Source: Leyella stercorea (GTDB lineage Bacteria; Bacteroidota; Bacteroidia; Bacteroidales; Bacteroidaceae). From it: DNA of 64,000 bases. Below are positions 1-8,251 of the stretch, in pieces (position 1 is the stretch's first letter; every line of letters begins with the position of its first letter). Below the pieces are notes generated by a model. That model was not told where the DNA came from and made no database searches. It saw only the letters and a program-made list of their open reading frames with translations. Position numbers and translations under genes: made by a program. The stretch lies in NCBI RefSeq assembly GCF_019052365.1, contig NZ_JAHQUY010000001.1, positions 62,001 to 126,000 of the forward strand, in the 5' to 3' direction.

Positions 1-1
1 G

Positions 2-1627
2 ATGTTCCCCGAGTCGACTACGGCGCTCGTCGTGAACGCTAACCGCGACGCCGAGGATATCAGCGGCGAACTCACGCGTCTCGGCATCGGACACTTCAAG
101 GTGTCGGGTTCCGACCTCTTCTCGTCGCCCGAACTGAAGCTGCTGCTTGCCCACCTCAGCGTGCTCAACAACGAGTTCTGCTTCCTGGCGTGGGCGCGAC
201 TGGTGAAGGGTGTGGGCGTGTACGAGACCAATGCTGCGGCGCGCAACTTCGTGCGCTCGCTGTTCGACCACGCCATTCTGCCTACCGACCTGCTACGCAG
301 CGACGAGCAGCGCGAGCGCCTCGGCGAGACCTACCTGCAGCGCTTCGTGCGCAGTTACGAGGCGGAGACCATCGTGGTGTTCGACACCGAGACGACGGGG
401 CTGAACGTCTTCGAGGACGACATTCTGCAGATTGCTGCCGTGAAGATGCGCGGCGGCAAGGTGCTGCCCGACTCCGAATTTACGGTCTACGTGGAGACCG
501 ACCGCGAGATACCTGCCATGCTCGGCGACATAGTGAACCCGATAATCGAGGAGCGCAAGCTGCACACGCTACTCTCGCACCGCGAGGCGCTCACGCAGTT
601 CATGCAGTACGCCGAAGGATGCCGTCTGCTCGGACACAACGCCGACTACGACTGGCATATTCTCGACCATAACCTGCGCCGTTATGCGCCCGAATACCGT
701 CTCGAGCAGTCGCATCCCGACTATCTCGACTCGCTGCGCCTTGTGCGTCTGCTGCATCCCGAATTGCGCGAGCACAAACTGAAATATCTTCTCACGGTGC
801 TCGGCTTGGAAGGCACCAACTCGCACCTTGCCGACGACGACGTGAACGCCACGCGTAGCGTCGTCGCGCATTGCTACGGCTTGGCGAAGGCGAGGGTGGA
901 GCAACAACTCGCGTTCCTCGGTGACGCCCGTGTGCGCCAGCGTGCCGAACTGTTGCGCCGCAATTACGGCGAGTTGTATCGCGTGGCGATGGGCCGTATG
1001 TACGTAAGAGATGTGGTTACTTCTTGCTTTGATGGTGCGCTTGAGACAAGTGCACCCCCTAAGGCGGCGGATGCCGAGGATAAGAATGCGGCGGATGTGG
1101 AGGCTATGGAGAATAGGGTGGCGTTGGTGGCTGAGCTGAAGCGATTCTACAGCGCGCTTCTCGCCGACAACCGTATACAGCCCGTCGGCGGACTGCATTA
1201 CGTGACGGTGTATCTTGCTTCCGACATGATTGATCCCACATCCGAGCCGTCGCTCTACGAGCAGCTCGCCAACCACACAATGGAGATAAGTACGCTGAAG
1301 GAGGCTGACCTCTGCGGCAGCAGCAGCGTGCGCGAGCGCATCTTCGTCACGACAATCCATAAGGCGAAGGGCTTGGAGTTCGACAACGTGATAGTGTTCG
1401 ACGCCGTAGACGGACGCATGCCCAACTTCTACAGTCGCACCAACCCGCAGATGCTCGCCGAGGACGCGCGCAAGTTCTACGTAGCCCTTTCGCGAGCGCG
1501 CCGCCGTCTGTACGTGTCGCAGTGCATACGTAGGTATGATAACAGAAATATGCCGCACGACGTGTTCACGACACCATTCATGCGGCATATTGCAAAGTTC
1601 TTTAAAGAGGATATCTCGTTGAGTTAG
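2..1627 (+). CDS. UvrD/Rep-type helicase C-terminal part with an inserted DEDDh exonuclease (5' end outside window)
   Basis: The gene enters from the left edge, so the N-terminal helicase half (Walker A/B) is not visible, and the ATG at position 2 is probably internal. Residues 1-75 resemble the start of UvrD domain 2A. Residues about 123-295 form a DnaQ-like 3'-5' exonuclease: DTETTG (D128, E130), HNADYDW (H212, D215/D217) and HLADDD (H275, D280). The helicase resumes with TIHKAKGLEFD (about 451-461) and FYVALSRARRRLY (about 490-502). The exonuclease therefore sits where UvrD normally carries its 2B subdomain. A linker at about 344-354 (GALETSAPPK) is encoded by a dispersed palindromic repeat. 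Likely role (inference): unwinding with 3'-end trimming in DNA repair. It converges on exonuclease III. Confidence 0.85.
   Translation: MFPESTTALVVNANRDAEDISGELTRLGIGHFKVSGSDLFSSPELKLLLAHLSVLNNEFCFLAWARLVKGVGVYETNAAARNFVRSLFDHAILPTDLLRSDEQRERLGETYLQRFVRSYEAETIVVFDTETTGLNVFEDDILQIAAVKMRGGKVLPDSEFTVYVETDREIPAMLGDIVNPIIEERKLHTLLSHREALTQFMQYAEGCRLLGHNADYDWHILDHNLRRYAPEYRLEQSHPDYLDSLRLVRLLHPELREHKLKYLLTVLGLEGTNSHLADDDVNATRSVVAHCYGLAKARVEQQLAFLGDARVRQRAELLRRNYGELYRVAMGRMYVRDVVTSCFDGALETSAPPKAADAEDKNAADVEAMENRVALVAELKRFYSALLADNRIQPVGGLHYVTVYLASDMIDPTSEPSLYEQLANHTMEISTLKEADLCGSSSVRERIFVTTIHKAKGLEFDNVIVFDAVDGRMPNFYSRTNPQMLAEDARKFYVALSRARRRLYVSQCIRRYDNRNMPHDVFTTPFMRHIAKFFKEDISLS
1034..1062 (+). repeat. 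In-frame copy of the TGCACTTGAGACAAGTGCA-type palindromic repeat
   Basis: The sequence GGTGCGCTTGAGACAAGTGC followed by ACCCCCT matches copies at 21.8-22.0, 48.3 and 49.2 kb. Here it is read in frame as GALETSAPP inside the helicase-exonuclease linker. One base of the left arm has diverged, so the hairpin is weakened. Confidence 0.8.
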
Positions 1628-1751
1628 CACCGTTCGCGTTCGCCGCCCGATCGGATTGCGTCCGCCGCCCGATCAGATTGCGTCCGCCGTCCGATCGGAT
1701 TGCGTTCGCCGTCCAATCGAATTGCGTTCGCTGTCCGATGAGTTTTGCTTG
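1628..1751. repeat. 22-bp palindromic tandem array (locus 1, five units)
   Basis: Five units of 22 bp start at 1642, 1664, 1686, 1708 and 1730; the last is degenerate. The unit core is CCGATCGGATTGCGTC. Each unit is a near-palindrome: GAACGC or a variant, a TCCGATCGGA centre, then GCGTTC. The array is preceded at 1628-1641 by CACCGTTCGCGTTC, which matches the unit of the 12.3-kb array. It fills the gap between two convergent genes, where it could act as a two-way terminator (inference). Confidence 0.85.
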
Positions 1752-1754
1752 CGC

Positions 1755-2504
1755 TTAATCCAATACAAGTTCGACAGGACAATGGTCGCTGCCGAACACC
1801 TCGTTATGAATTGCGGCGGCAGTGATGCGGTCGCGCAGGCGTTCAGACGTGATGAAATAGTCGATGCGCCAGCCTGCGTTCTTCTCGCGCGCCTTGAAGC
1901 GGTACGACCACCACGAATAGGTAGGGTCATCCGGGTGCAACGTGCGGAACGTGTCGATGAAGCCCTCGCCGAGGAAGGCGGTCATCTTAGCGCGCTCCTC
2001 GTCCGTGAAGCCCGCATTTTTGCGGTTAGACTTCGGGTTCTTCAGGTCGATCTCCTCGTGCGCCACGTTCAGGTCGCCGCACACTATCACAGGCTTCTTT
2101 GCGTCCAGACTCTTGATATAGGCAAGGAAGTCGTCCTCCCACTTCATTCGGTATTCAAGACGGCGCAGTCCGTCCTGCGAGTTAGGCGTGTAGCACGTCA
2201 CGAGATAGAAGTCCTCCATCTCAAGCGTGATTACTCTGCCCTCGTGGTCGTGCTCGTCTACGCCGATGCCGTACGCTACGCTCAGCGGCGTGTGGCGCGT
2301 GTAGATAGCCGTGCCCGAGTAGCCCTTCTTCTCGGCGTAGTTCCAGTAAGAGGTGTAGCCCTCAAACTGCAAGTCGAGCTGCCCAGCCTGCATCTTCGTC
2401 TCCTGCAGGCAGAAAAAATCCGCGTCAAGCGTGCGGAAAGACTCTTCAAAGTCTTTCTGCACGCAAGCGCGGAGTCCGTTAACGTTCCATGAAATGAACT
2501 TCAT
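1755..2504 (-). CDS. xth: Exodeoxyribonuclease III (AP endonuclease)
   Basis: This 249-aa protein has the usual length for the ExoIII/APE1 family. These enzymes cut DNA 5' of abasic sites and remove 3' blocking groups in base-excision repair. The motifs appear in order: WNVNGLRA at the N-terminus, LQETK (metal-binding Glu), [31 protein letters not shown] and the C-terminal SDHCPVEL with the catalytic His. The start is the ATG at 2504 ([10 protein letters not shown]), which opens directly on the first family motif. It converges with the helicase gene, with a 22-bp repeat array between them. The lipoprotein gene lies 10 nt upstream on the same strand, so the two may be co-transcribed. Confidence 0.96.
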   Translation of the reverse strand: MKFISWNVNGLRACVQKDFEESFRTLDADFFCLQETKMQAGQLDLQFEGYTSYWNYAEKKGYSGTAIYTRHTPLSVAYGIGVDEHDHEGRVITLEMEDFYLVTCYTPNSQDGLRRLEYRMKWEDDFLAYIKSLDAKKPVIVCGDLNVAHEEIDLKNPKSNRKNAGFTDEERAKMTAFLGEGFIDTFRTLHPDDPTYSWWSYRFKAREKNAGWRIDYFITSERLRDRITAAAIHNEVFGSDHCPVELVLD

Positions 2505-2514
2505 ATCTTACGTT

Positions 2515-3192
2515 TTATTTTGTTGTACTGGTGATGAGCACCTGACGGAAATACTGTGTAGGGATGAGGCCTTCGGCGCTGTATTTGTCGACGCAGATGC
2601 CAGAGAGTACCATGTTATACTCGAACACTCTGTCGGTGAAGTTGCTTGAGAGGAACTTGCCGCCGTATGTGCCCGACACGTCGAACATAAAGTAGACGTC
2701 GTGGCTCTTGCCGTTGTAGAAGAACGATTGCTTGATAGTCATCGGGAATACCGGGAAGCTGTAGCCGTATTCTACGAAGTACTTGTCGTTCGGAACGAAA
2801 TATTTTGCAGTGAGCTTAGCCGTAGCGTTCGACTCGTGGATGGCTGTGCGCAGCGCTGCAAACTCTACTGCAGAGTCGCTGTGGTTGTCTTTGCTGATGA
2901 TGATGGCAGAGTCGAGCTTGCACACCGGGAAGTTGCGCATGGTGATGGTAGAGTCGGCTGTCACATCCCAAGAGTAGTGCTTCAGCGAGTCGTACTTCAC
3001 TACGTTGTTGAACGACGGGTAGAAGAAGCGCAGCGTTGAGCCGTATGTGCCAGCCATTGTTCTCTGATATCCTGCCTGCTCCTCTACGGTAGGCTTCTTT
3101 GTTTCGTTGTCGTCGCTGAGACATGATGAAAGTGCGAATGTTGCAACGAACAGTGTCGCAACAAACAACATCATTTTCTTTGTGGTCTTCAT
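2515..3192 (-). CDS. Putative lipoprotein (DUF4840-like)
   Basis: This 225-aa protein starts MKTTKKMMLF, followed by a hydrophobic stretch and a lipobox ending LSSC at about residues 21-24, so it should be lipidated and exported. The mature part starts with a Ser/Asp/Glu-rich segment (SDDNETKK), which in Bacteroidetes is compatible with surface export of lipoproteins. The rest shows alternating hydrophobic/polar residues suggesting a beta-rich fold (YGSTLRFFYP, YNGKSHDVYFMF). It resembles Bacteroidales DUF4840 proteins, but that assignment is from memory of the family. No catalytic motif is visible and the function is unknown. It lies just upstream of xth on the same strand; TAAGCCT-type repeats lie upstream of it. 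Confidence 0.75.
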   Translation of the reverse strand: MKTTKKMMLFVATLFVATFALSSCLSDDNETKKPTVEEQAGYQRTMAGTYGSTLRFFYPSFNNVVKYDSLKHYSWDVTADSTITMRNFPVCKLDSAIIISKDNHSDSAVEFAALRTAIHESNATAKLTAKYFVPNDKYFVEYGYSFPVFPMTIKQSFFYNGKSHDVYFMFDVSGTYGGKFLSSNFTDRVFEYNMVLSGICVDKYSAEGLIPTQYFRQVLITSTTK

Positions 3193-3251
3193 TTCTTCAA
3201 ATTTTAATTGTTTTATCGAATGTTCTTGTTTGTTATTGGTCTTCTTTTGCT

Positions 3252-3380
3252 TCTAAGCCTTACTAAGCCTCTTTAGGCCTTCTTGAGCCTTCGCTTTCAA
3301 CTAAGCCTTTCTAAGCCTTCTTAAGCCTCTTTAGGTATTCTAAGCCTTCCTAAGCCTCTTTAGGTCTTCTTGAGCTTTCT
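3252..3380. repeat. TAAGCCT/TTTAGGCC-type short repeats
   Basis: Irregular reiteration of CTAAGCCTTNCTAAGCCTCT and TTTAGGCCTTCTTGAGCC-type words, with no coding potential. The same words occur at 9807-9848, and inverted at 36848-36995, each time beside a copy of the CCCTCCCCGACGGGGAGGG element. This suggests that the two form one composite repeat. Confidence 0.75.
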
Positions 3381-3416
3381 AAGCCCTCCCCGACGGGGAG
3401 GGTTGGGTGGGGCTTT
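3381..3416. repeat. CCCTCCCCGACGGGGAGGG palindromic element, copy 1
   Basis: A perfect 8-bp inverted repeat (CCCTCCCC / GGGGAGGG) is followed by TTGGGTGGGGCTTT. Near-identical copies lie at 9866-9900 and, inverted, at 36811-36845. This copy abuts the stop codon of folE (3415-3417) and could serve as its terminator on the minus strand. Confidence 0.8.
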
Positions 3417-4005
3417 AGAATTTGTGCGAGTTGGAGTTGATGAGGTTCATGAACTCCTGGCGGGTCTTCGCCTGCTCGAATGCGCCCGAGAAGTCGCTTG
3501 TCATTGTTATAGAGCTTTGCTTCTCTACGCCGCGCATCTGCATGCACATGTGCTTCGCCTCAATCACCACCATCACGCCGAGCGGATGCAGCGTTTCTTC
3601 GATGCACTCGCGAATCTGCTGCGTGAGGCGTTCCTGCACCTGCAGACGGTGAGAGAAGATGTCCACCACGCGCGCTATTTTGCTCAGTCCGGTGATATAT
3701 CCGTTCGGTATGTACGCCACGTGCGCCTTGCCGTAGAACGGCAGCATGTGATGTTCGCAGAGTGAGAACACGTCGATGTCCTTCACCACCACCATCTGTT
3801 TGTAGTCTTCTTTGAACAATGCGTCGGTGAGCACCTTGTGTGGGTCTTGCGAGTAGCCGCGTGTGAGCACCTGCATAGCCTTCGCCACGCGCATCGGTGT
3901 CTTCTGCAAGCCTTCGCGCTCAACGTCTTCGCCAAGTAGGGTTATCACACTTTTATAATGTGAGGCAAGGTCTTCCAAGCCCTCTCTGAATTCTGGATTG
4001 TCCAT
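3415..4005 (-). CDS. folE: GTP cyclohydrolase I
   Basis: The enzyme converts GTP to 7,8-dihydroneopterin triphosphate, the first step of folate-type pterin synthesis. The product has 196 aa, normal for the homodecameric FolE-I family. Visible motifs are the zinc/active-site [18 protein letters not shown], the oligomer-contact segment [11 protein letters not shown], and the C-terminal [15 protein letters not shown] with the second zinc Cys and catalytic His. The start is [10 protein letters not shown] at 4005. It is the last gene of the usual Bacteroidales run DUF1599-DoxX-tpiA-SPOR-folE on the minus strand, though 214 bp of repeats separate it from the SPOR gene. folK, a later step of the same pathway, is at 24.8 kb. 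Confidence 0.97.
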   Translation of the reverse strand: MDNPEFREGLEDLASHYKSVITLLGEDVEREGLQKTPMRVAKAMQVLTRGYSQDPHKVLTDALFKEDYKQMVVVKDIDVFSLCEHHMLPFYGKAHVAYIPNGYITGLSKIARVVDIFSHRLQVQERLTQQIRECIEETLHPLGVMVVIEAKHMCMQMRGVEKQSSITMTSDFSGAFEQAKTRQEFMNLINSNSHKF

Positions 4006-4007
4006 TT

Positions 4008-4216
4008 ATGAGTTTTGAGTTTTGAGTTTTGAGTTTTGAATTGTGCGCTTTGCGCATTTTGAGTTTTGAGTTTTGAATTTTGAGTTTTGAATTGTGCGCT
4101 TCGCGCATTTTGAATTATGAATTTTGAGTTTTGAATTATGAATTCTTAATTCAAAATTGAATAATTCCTAATCGGCGTAGCCGACAATTCAAAATTCAAA
4201 ATTCAAAACTCCCGCA
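4008..4216. repeat. (GAGTTTTGA)n repeat region with small hairpins
   Basis: The folE-SPOR gap is filled by runs of GAGTTTTGAGTTTTGA and the complement AATTCAAAACTCAAAA. They are interrupted by small palindromes: GTGCGCTTTGCGCA near 4042, GTGCGCTTCGCGCA near 4095, and CGGCGTAGCCG near 4172. Related modules lie in frame in the response regulator (47728-47803) and the histidine kinase (48594-48705). A short piece precedes the lpxA-like gene (18664-18681). Confidence 0.85.
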
Positions 4217-4219
4217 GGG

Positions 4220-4996
4220 TTAGTACGCAACGGAAATCTTTCCTTTTACGATACACGCCTGCTTATATCCTAATTTCTTCACCTGCTGCAGGATGGCGTT
4301 CGCCTCGTCGTATGTGCGGTAGTTGCCCATGCGGCATATCCAACGCGGTGAGTAGAAGTGTACGTATATCGGTTGGCTCGGGAATGCTGCCTTCACGGCG
4401 TTGCCAGCCTGCTGCGCCTTAATCTTGTCGTTGCGCGAGTTGCCGCCGGCGAAAACCTGCACTCTGTAGCCGTTAGTCTTGTACGAGCGGCGCATCACCT
4501 TCTTGCTCATGTCTACGACGGGAGCCTCCGCTTCTGCGGTCTCCGTGGCGGTGTTGTGATGCTGTGTCGATTCGTGTCGCTGCGTGCTCTCGTGTCGCTG
4601 CGTGCTCTCGTGTCGCTGCGTGCTCTCGTGATGCTGCGTGCTCTCGTGATGCTGGGTAGCTTCGTGTCGCGGCTCGGTTCCATGATGCGCAGCGTTGTTG
4701 TGAGTTGGGTTGCTATGAGCTACGTTCTCGTGGTTCTGGCTCTTGCTTGCCGCCGTCGGCGTGGTCTTTACAGCCGTAGAAGTCGGTTTCTCGACTGTAG
4801 CTGGCTTATGTGCAGGCTCCTGCTGTCTGGGGTTGACGTTAGCGGTGTTCACCAACTTGTCTATTTCCTCGCTCTGTGTCACAACCACGCTTCCCTTTCC
4901 GGCAGCCTTCTGCTGCAGGTGCTGGGTGTAGGTCTGTGCGTGTGCAATGGCAGTGATGCAGACGATGAGACATGAGAGAATAAAAAGACGTTTCAT
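4220..4996 (-). CDS. SPOR-domain periplasmic protein with a HESTQ repeat
   Basis: This 258-aa protein has a signal peptide (MKRLFILSCLIVCITAIAHA, cleavage near AHAQ), a long low-complexity linker, and a C-terminal SPOR domain (about residues 178-255). The domain begins YRVQVFAGGNSRNDK and contains the repeat YRTYDEANAILQQVKKLGY. SPOR domains bind denuded peptidoglycan at division or remodelling sites. The linker holds about six copies of a 6-aa unit HESTQ(R/H), encoded by an 18-bp tandem repeat at about 4555-4665, likely to vary in copy number. The gene lies between tpiA and folE, as in other Bacteroidales. The substrate or partner is unknown. Confidence 0.88.
   Translation of the reverse strand: MKRLFILSCLIVCITAIAHAQTYTQHLQQKAAGKGSVVVTQSEEIDKLVNTANVNPRQQEPAHKPATVEKPTSTAVKTTPTAASKSQNHENVAHSNPTHNNAAHHGTEPRHEATQHHESTQHHESTQRHESTQRHESTQRHESTQHHNTATETAEAEAPVVDMSKKVMRRSYKTNGYRVQVFAGGNSRNDKIKAQQAGNAVKAAFPSQPIYVHFYSPRWICRMGNYRTYDEANAILQQVKKLGYKQACIVKGKISVAY
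4555..4665. repeat. 18-bp in-frame tandem repeat (HESTQR/H)
   Basis: The unit TCGTGTCGCTGCGTGCTC and its TCGTGATGC variant are repeated about six times. The period is a multiple of three, so copy-number change would keep the frame and only lengthen the histidine-rich linker of the SPOR protein. Confidence 0.85.
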
Positions 4997-5031
4997 AGCT
5001 TTTAATGATTCGATTTAGATTTGAATAACTA

Positions 5032-5102
5032 AAAATGAAAAATTATGATAAGCGCCATGAGCCGCAGATGCTGCAGATGGAGAAATCATAATTTTTCATT
5101 TT
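5032..5102. repeat. 18-bp perfect inverted repeat between tpiA and the SPOR gene
   Basis: The arms are aaaatgaaaaattatgat (5032-5049) and its exact complement (5085-5102). They enclose a G+C-richer 35-bp core that itself contains GCAGATGCTGC. The element is intergenic on the minus-strand operon and could be an attenuator, a terminator, or a small MITE-like insertion. Confidence 0.75.
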
Positions 5103-5160
5103 CAGTCTTTAGATGCTATTCCGTAGAATTACTTCTGTTTAAGAATGCGTTCTGTAGAAT

Positions 5161-5922
5161 TTACTTCTTCCAAGCGTCGATGATACCCTTGAAGTCAGCG
5201 CACTTCAGAGAAGCGCCACCGATCAAGCCACCGTCGATGTTCGGCTTAGAGAAGAGCTCAGGAGCGTTGCTTGCCTTGCAGCTGCCACCGTAGAGGATAG
5301 ATGTGTCCTCAGCAGCCTCCTGACCGTACTTCTCAGCAACGATAGAGCGGATGTAAGCGAGCATTTCCTCAGCCTGGTCAGAAGTAGCTGTCATGCCAGT
5401 ACCGATAGCCCAGATCGGCTCGTAAGCGATAACGATGTTCTTCCAAGCCTCTGCGTCGAGGTGGAATACAGAACCCTCAAGCTCTGCCTTTACTACCTCG
5501 TTCTGCTTCTCTGCCTTACGCTCCTCGAGAGTCTCGCCGCAGCAGAAGAGAATCTTCAGGCCGTTAGCAAGTGCCAAGTCTACCTTCTCCTTCAGAATCT
5601 CAGCTGTCTCGTGGTAGTACTGACGACGCTCTGAGTGGCCGAGGATAACGTACTGAGCACCTGTGCTCTTTACCATCTCTGCAGAAACCTCACCAGTGTA
5701 AGCACCCTTAACCTTGTCAGCGCAGTTCTCAGCTCCGAGAGCTACTACGTTCTGGTCGAGCACCTGAGCTACAGAAGCGAGGTGGATGAACGGAGTGCAG
5801 ATGATAACTTCACAGTTAGGCTTTTCAGCTACAAGTGCCTCGTTGATTTCCTTAGCGAGAGCAACACCATCCTGCAGGTTGAGGTTCATTTTCCAGTTAC
5901 CTGCTACAATTTTCTTTCTCAT
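5161..5922 (-). CDS. tpiA: Triose-phosphate isomerase
   Basis: TPI interconverts dihydroxyacetone phosphate and glyceraldehyde-3-phosphate in glycolysis. From the ATG at 5922 the protein has 253 aa, the normal TPI length. It starts [13 protein letters not shown] (active-site Asn and Lys). It contains LGHSERR with the electrophilic His, [10 protein letters not shown] with the catalytic Glu, and the phosphate-binding [14 protein letters not shown] and GGLIGGASL. The reading frame is open upstream into the DoxX-like gene with no stop, giving a 690-codon frame. The independent ATG, the normal length, and an ATGA sequence at 5922-5919 argue that tpiA is a separate cistron or that a base was gained upstream (see findings). 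Confidence 0.96.
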   Translation of the reverse strand: MRKKIVAGNWKMNLNLQDGVALAKEINEALVAEKPNCEVIICTPFIHLASVAQVLDQNVVALGAENCADKVKGAYTGEVSAEMVKSTGAQYVILGHSERRQYYHETAEILKEKVDLALANGLKILFCCGETLEERKAEKQNEVVKAELEGSVFHLDAEAWKNIVIAYEPIWAIGTGMTATSDQAEEMLAYIRSIVAEKYGQEAAEDTSILYGGSCKASNAPELFSKPNIDGGLIGGASLKCADFKGIIDAWKK

Positions 5923-7233
5923 TTTCTTTCTTTTTTTAAAGAGATTAAATATTCTGTTATTATCTTGTTTGTTTCTAATCCATTTTGTCCATGCCCAGAG
6001 CCGGTCGGCTATTGTGAGAGCCATGAGCGGCACGAAGAATGTGAGCAGCACTATGAGCAGACGCTCGGGCATGCTGTCGTTCTGCGCTTTTCCGATGGGC
6101 AACTGTTCGAGCGGAGCGGTCAGGTCGTCGGTTTGTGGCAGTGCGTTGTGGCTCCACTTGCCTATTATCGTGCCGTCCTTCAGCAGAATCAGTCCGGGAT
6201 TGCTGCGTATCATCGTCTTCAGCGTGGTCTCGTCGGCGTTGCAGAACGTATATTCGGCTCCCGTCAGCTCGCGCCAACGCTCTATGTCCTCATTTGTCGA
6301 CGCCGTGAGGCAGAAGAAGTCGACACCGTTCTCCTCAGCGTATTCGTATATCTGGTCGATGTCGCCGAAGTTGCTGTCGTCAGCCACGGCAAGTCGGGGC
6401 GAAACGAGCAGGAAGGTGTAACCCTTCTTCGTGAGCACCTGCTCGGTGATGTCTTCGCCAGTGTCGTTCGTCGTAATGGCGAAGTCGTGTATAGGCGGTT
6501 CGTAGCCCTTCTTGGTCTGCACCGTCTTGGTGTCTACGTACTCCCATGTAGAGTCGGGGTAGTTGTCGAGCGTGAACTCGCGCGTTACGCCGTTCTTGCG
6601 CAGTATGAACGTGCTTTCGAACTCCGGCTGCTCGGCTCCTTCGGGTATCTCCATGCCCTGCTTTATGTTCATTCCGACGCGGTACGGGCGGAAGTCGAAG
6701 ATTGGCAGCGTGTAGAGGCAGTAGACGCTTGTCACTACGATGTACGTAATGGTGTAATACCTCACAATCCATTGGTTGGTGCGCGATATGAAGCGCGCCA
6801 TATCCACCGGTCGCCATGCCACAAGCGTCGCACATGCTATTAGCACGATGTTCTTCAGCAGCGTCTCGCCGTTGGTCAGCTTGAGCGCATCGCCGAAACA
6901 TCCGCAGTCTTTCACGGGGTCGGCTATGTATATCCACACCGTCAGCGCGGTCATCACGCTCATAAGGGCGAGCGTAAGTTTAGACACCATGTGTCTGCGC
7001 ACCGCGAAAAGCATGAATACGCCCAGCGAGTACTCAAGAGCTCCAAGCGCAATCGCCACAATCACAAGCGCCCAGTCAGGCAGAATGTCGTTCAGCGCCA
7101 TCGCAGCCGCATAGTCCTTCAGCTTGTAGAGCGTGCCCAGTGGGTCGATAGCCTTCACGTATCCCGAGAAGATGAACGTGACAGCCAGTATGAAGCGGCA
7201 GATGTTCACAGCCGCGATTCTTATATTTCGCAT
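5923..7233 (-). CDS. DoxX/MauE-like membrane protein with thioredoxin-like domain (BT_3928 type), in frame with tpiA
   Basis: The frame begins [14 protein letters not shown] at 7233 and runs 437 codons before reaching the ATG of tpiA without a stop. Residues 1-150 contain about four membrane segments of the DoxX/MauE kind ([37 protein letters not shown]). A further hydrophobic segment follows near 165-185. The middle (about 265-375) looks thioredoxin-like but lacks CxxC. A last membrane segment ([18 protein letters not shown]) precedes a basic tail. The start overlaps the stop of DUF1599 (TAATG). The tail is encoded around an A7 run (plus-strand T7, 5931-5937). With A6, the gene would end at a TGA overlapping the tpiA ATG. 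The function in Bacteroidetes is unproven; redox or quinone-linked membrane roles are suggested for relatives. Confidence 0.8.
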
Positions 7234-7775
7234 TATTCAGCCATCTTTATAGCTCCGAAGCACGCATAGTTGATTATGTCCATGTAGTTGGAGTCGATAC
7301 CTTCAGACACGAGCGTCTTTCCGTCCAGACCTTCTATCTCCTTTATGCGCTGTATCTTGGTGAGGATGAAGTCGGTGTAGCTACTTATGCGCATATCGCG
7401 CCATGCTTCGTTGTAGTCGTGGTTCTTGCGCAGCATCAGTTCGAGACACTCCTTGGCATGAGCGTCGTATAGCGCAAGCGCCTCTTCGGGCTTAGTGTCC
7501 ACGGTGTCTACGTAGCCCTTCTCGAGCTGTATAAGTCCGATGATGCCATAGTTGATGAGTGCAATGAACTCAGGGCGAATACCCTCGCCAACAAGCGAAG
7601 TGCCCGTTATTTCGAGCGAGCGAATGCGCTTCGCCTTTATGAAAAGCTGGTCGGTGAGCGACGACGGGCGCAATATGCGCCACGAAGCTCCATAATCATG
7701 AAGCTTCTTCGCAAAGAGCGTGCGACACTCGTCCATCACTCTCTTAAACTGTTCCTCTGTCTTTGTAGTATCCAT
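7233..7775 (-). CDS. DUF1599 (Nmad1-like) protein
   Basis: The product is [20 protein letters not shown], about 180 aa, with two similar halves. Each carries a K(L/N)HDYxxxWR motif: [14 protein letters not shown] and [14 protein letters not shown]. Each is followed by a helix with I(K/Q)RI(R/K) and a GE(G/S)I segment. This duplicated domain is DUF1599, proposed by others to be related to nucleotide-modification-associated domains; the reaction is unknown. A longer start at 7787 (MCRFMDTT) is in frame, but the ATG at 7775 fits better: a -7 box TATTTTTG lies at 7785-7792, so the upstream ATG would be at or before the transcription start. It is the first gene of the DoxX-tpiA unit and overlaps the DoxX start by one base. 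Confidence 0.85.
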   Translation of the reverse strand: MDTTKTEEQFKRVMDECRTLFAKKLHDYGASWRILRPSSLTDQLFIKAKRIRSLEITGTSLVGEGIRPEFIALINYGIIGLIQLEKGYVDTVDTKPEEALALYDAHAKECLELMLRKNHDYNEAWRDMRISSYTDFILTKIQRIKEIEGLDGKTLVSEGIDSNYMDIINYACFGAIKMAE

Positions 7776-7784
7776 AAATCGGCA

Positions 7785-7792
7785 CAAAAATA
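7785..7792 (-). promoter_or_regulatory. Bacteroidetes -7 box for DUF1599 operon
   Basis: TATTTTTG on the minus strand matches TAnnTTTG and lies 9 nt before the ATG at 7775. This implies a very short leader and rules against the start at 7787. Confidence 0.6.
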
Positions 7793-7828
7793 CAAAAAAC
7801 TTATGAATTGAGCAAACGTAGGCTCATT

Positions 7829-8245
7829 TTACTGCTTTTGCTCCTGCTTCTGACGCATTCGTATCATCTTCACCACGCCGCACATGGCATCGTAGCGTGC
7901 CTGCAGCGAGTCGCGTTTCACGCCGAGCATGTTTCGTTCGTAGCGGTCGGTTGTGCTTGCTATCTTCGCTATGGTCTGCTGCAGGAGGATGTCTGTTTGA
8001 GCCACGTCTGCCTGCGCCATCTTCAACGATGCGTTCTGCCATACCACAAGGGCCGCCTTGCGCGCTTCAATGGCGGCAGGGTAGCGGTCGCGAAGTACGG
8101 TGATGGAGTCGAGAGCAGCACGGTAGTTGCCGCTCTCGTATAGCGAGTTGATGCGTGTGAGCATCTTCTGAGCCATGTCGTCGTCGGTCTTGGCACACGA
8201 AGCGAGAGCCAAAGCGACAAGTGTTATAAGCGTAAATTTCTTCAT
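7829..8245 (-). CDS. Small putative lipoprotein
   Basis: From the ATG at 8245 this is a 138-aa protein, MKKFTLITLVALALASCAKT, with a clear lipoprotein signal (lipobox LASC, about residues 14-17). The mature part is helical and charged: a segment resembling a TPR half-unit (YESGNYRAALDSITVLRDRYP), a long amphipathic helix, and a glutamine-rich end (RMRQKQEQKQ). No enzyme motif is visible. A longer frame start at 8266 (MLYFCREM) overlaps the -7 box TACTTTTG (8252-8259) and is unlikely. The gene is transcribed alone between the purine permease terminator and DUF1599. The function is unknown. Confidence 0.75.
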   Translation of the reverse strand: MKKFTLITLVALALASCAKTDDDMAQKMLTRINSLYESGNYRAALDSITVLRDRYPAAIEARKAALVVWQNASLKMAQADVAQTDILLQQTIAKIASTTDRYERNMLGVKRDSLQARYDAMCGVVKMIRMRQKQEQKQ

Positions 8246-8251
8246 TTCTCG

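Noticed and set aside
1656-2492. 278-codon plus-strand frame opposite exonuclease III, and similar long antisense frames (for example 5635-6843, 34695-35939, 52252-53871, 54229-55953)
   Set aside because: These mirror confident genes in G+C-biased codon positions; compositions are Arg/Val/His-rich with no family motifs.
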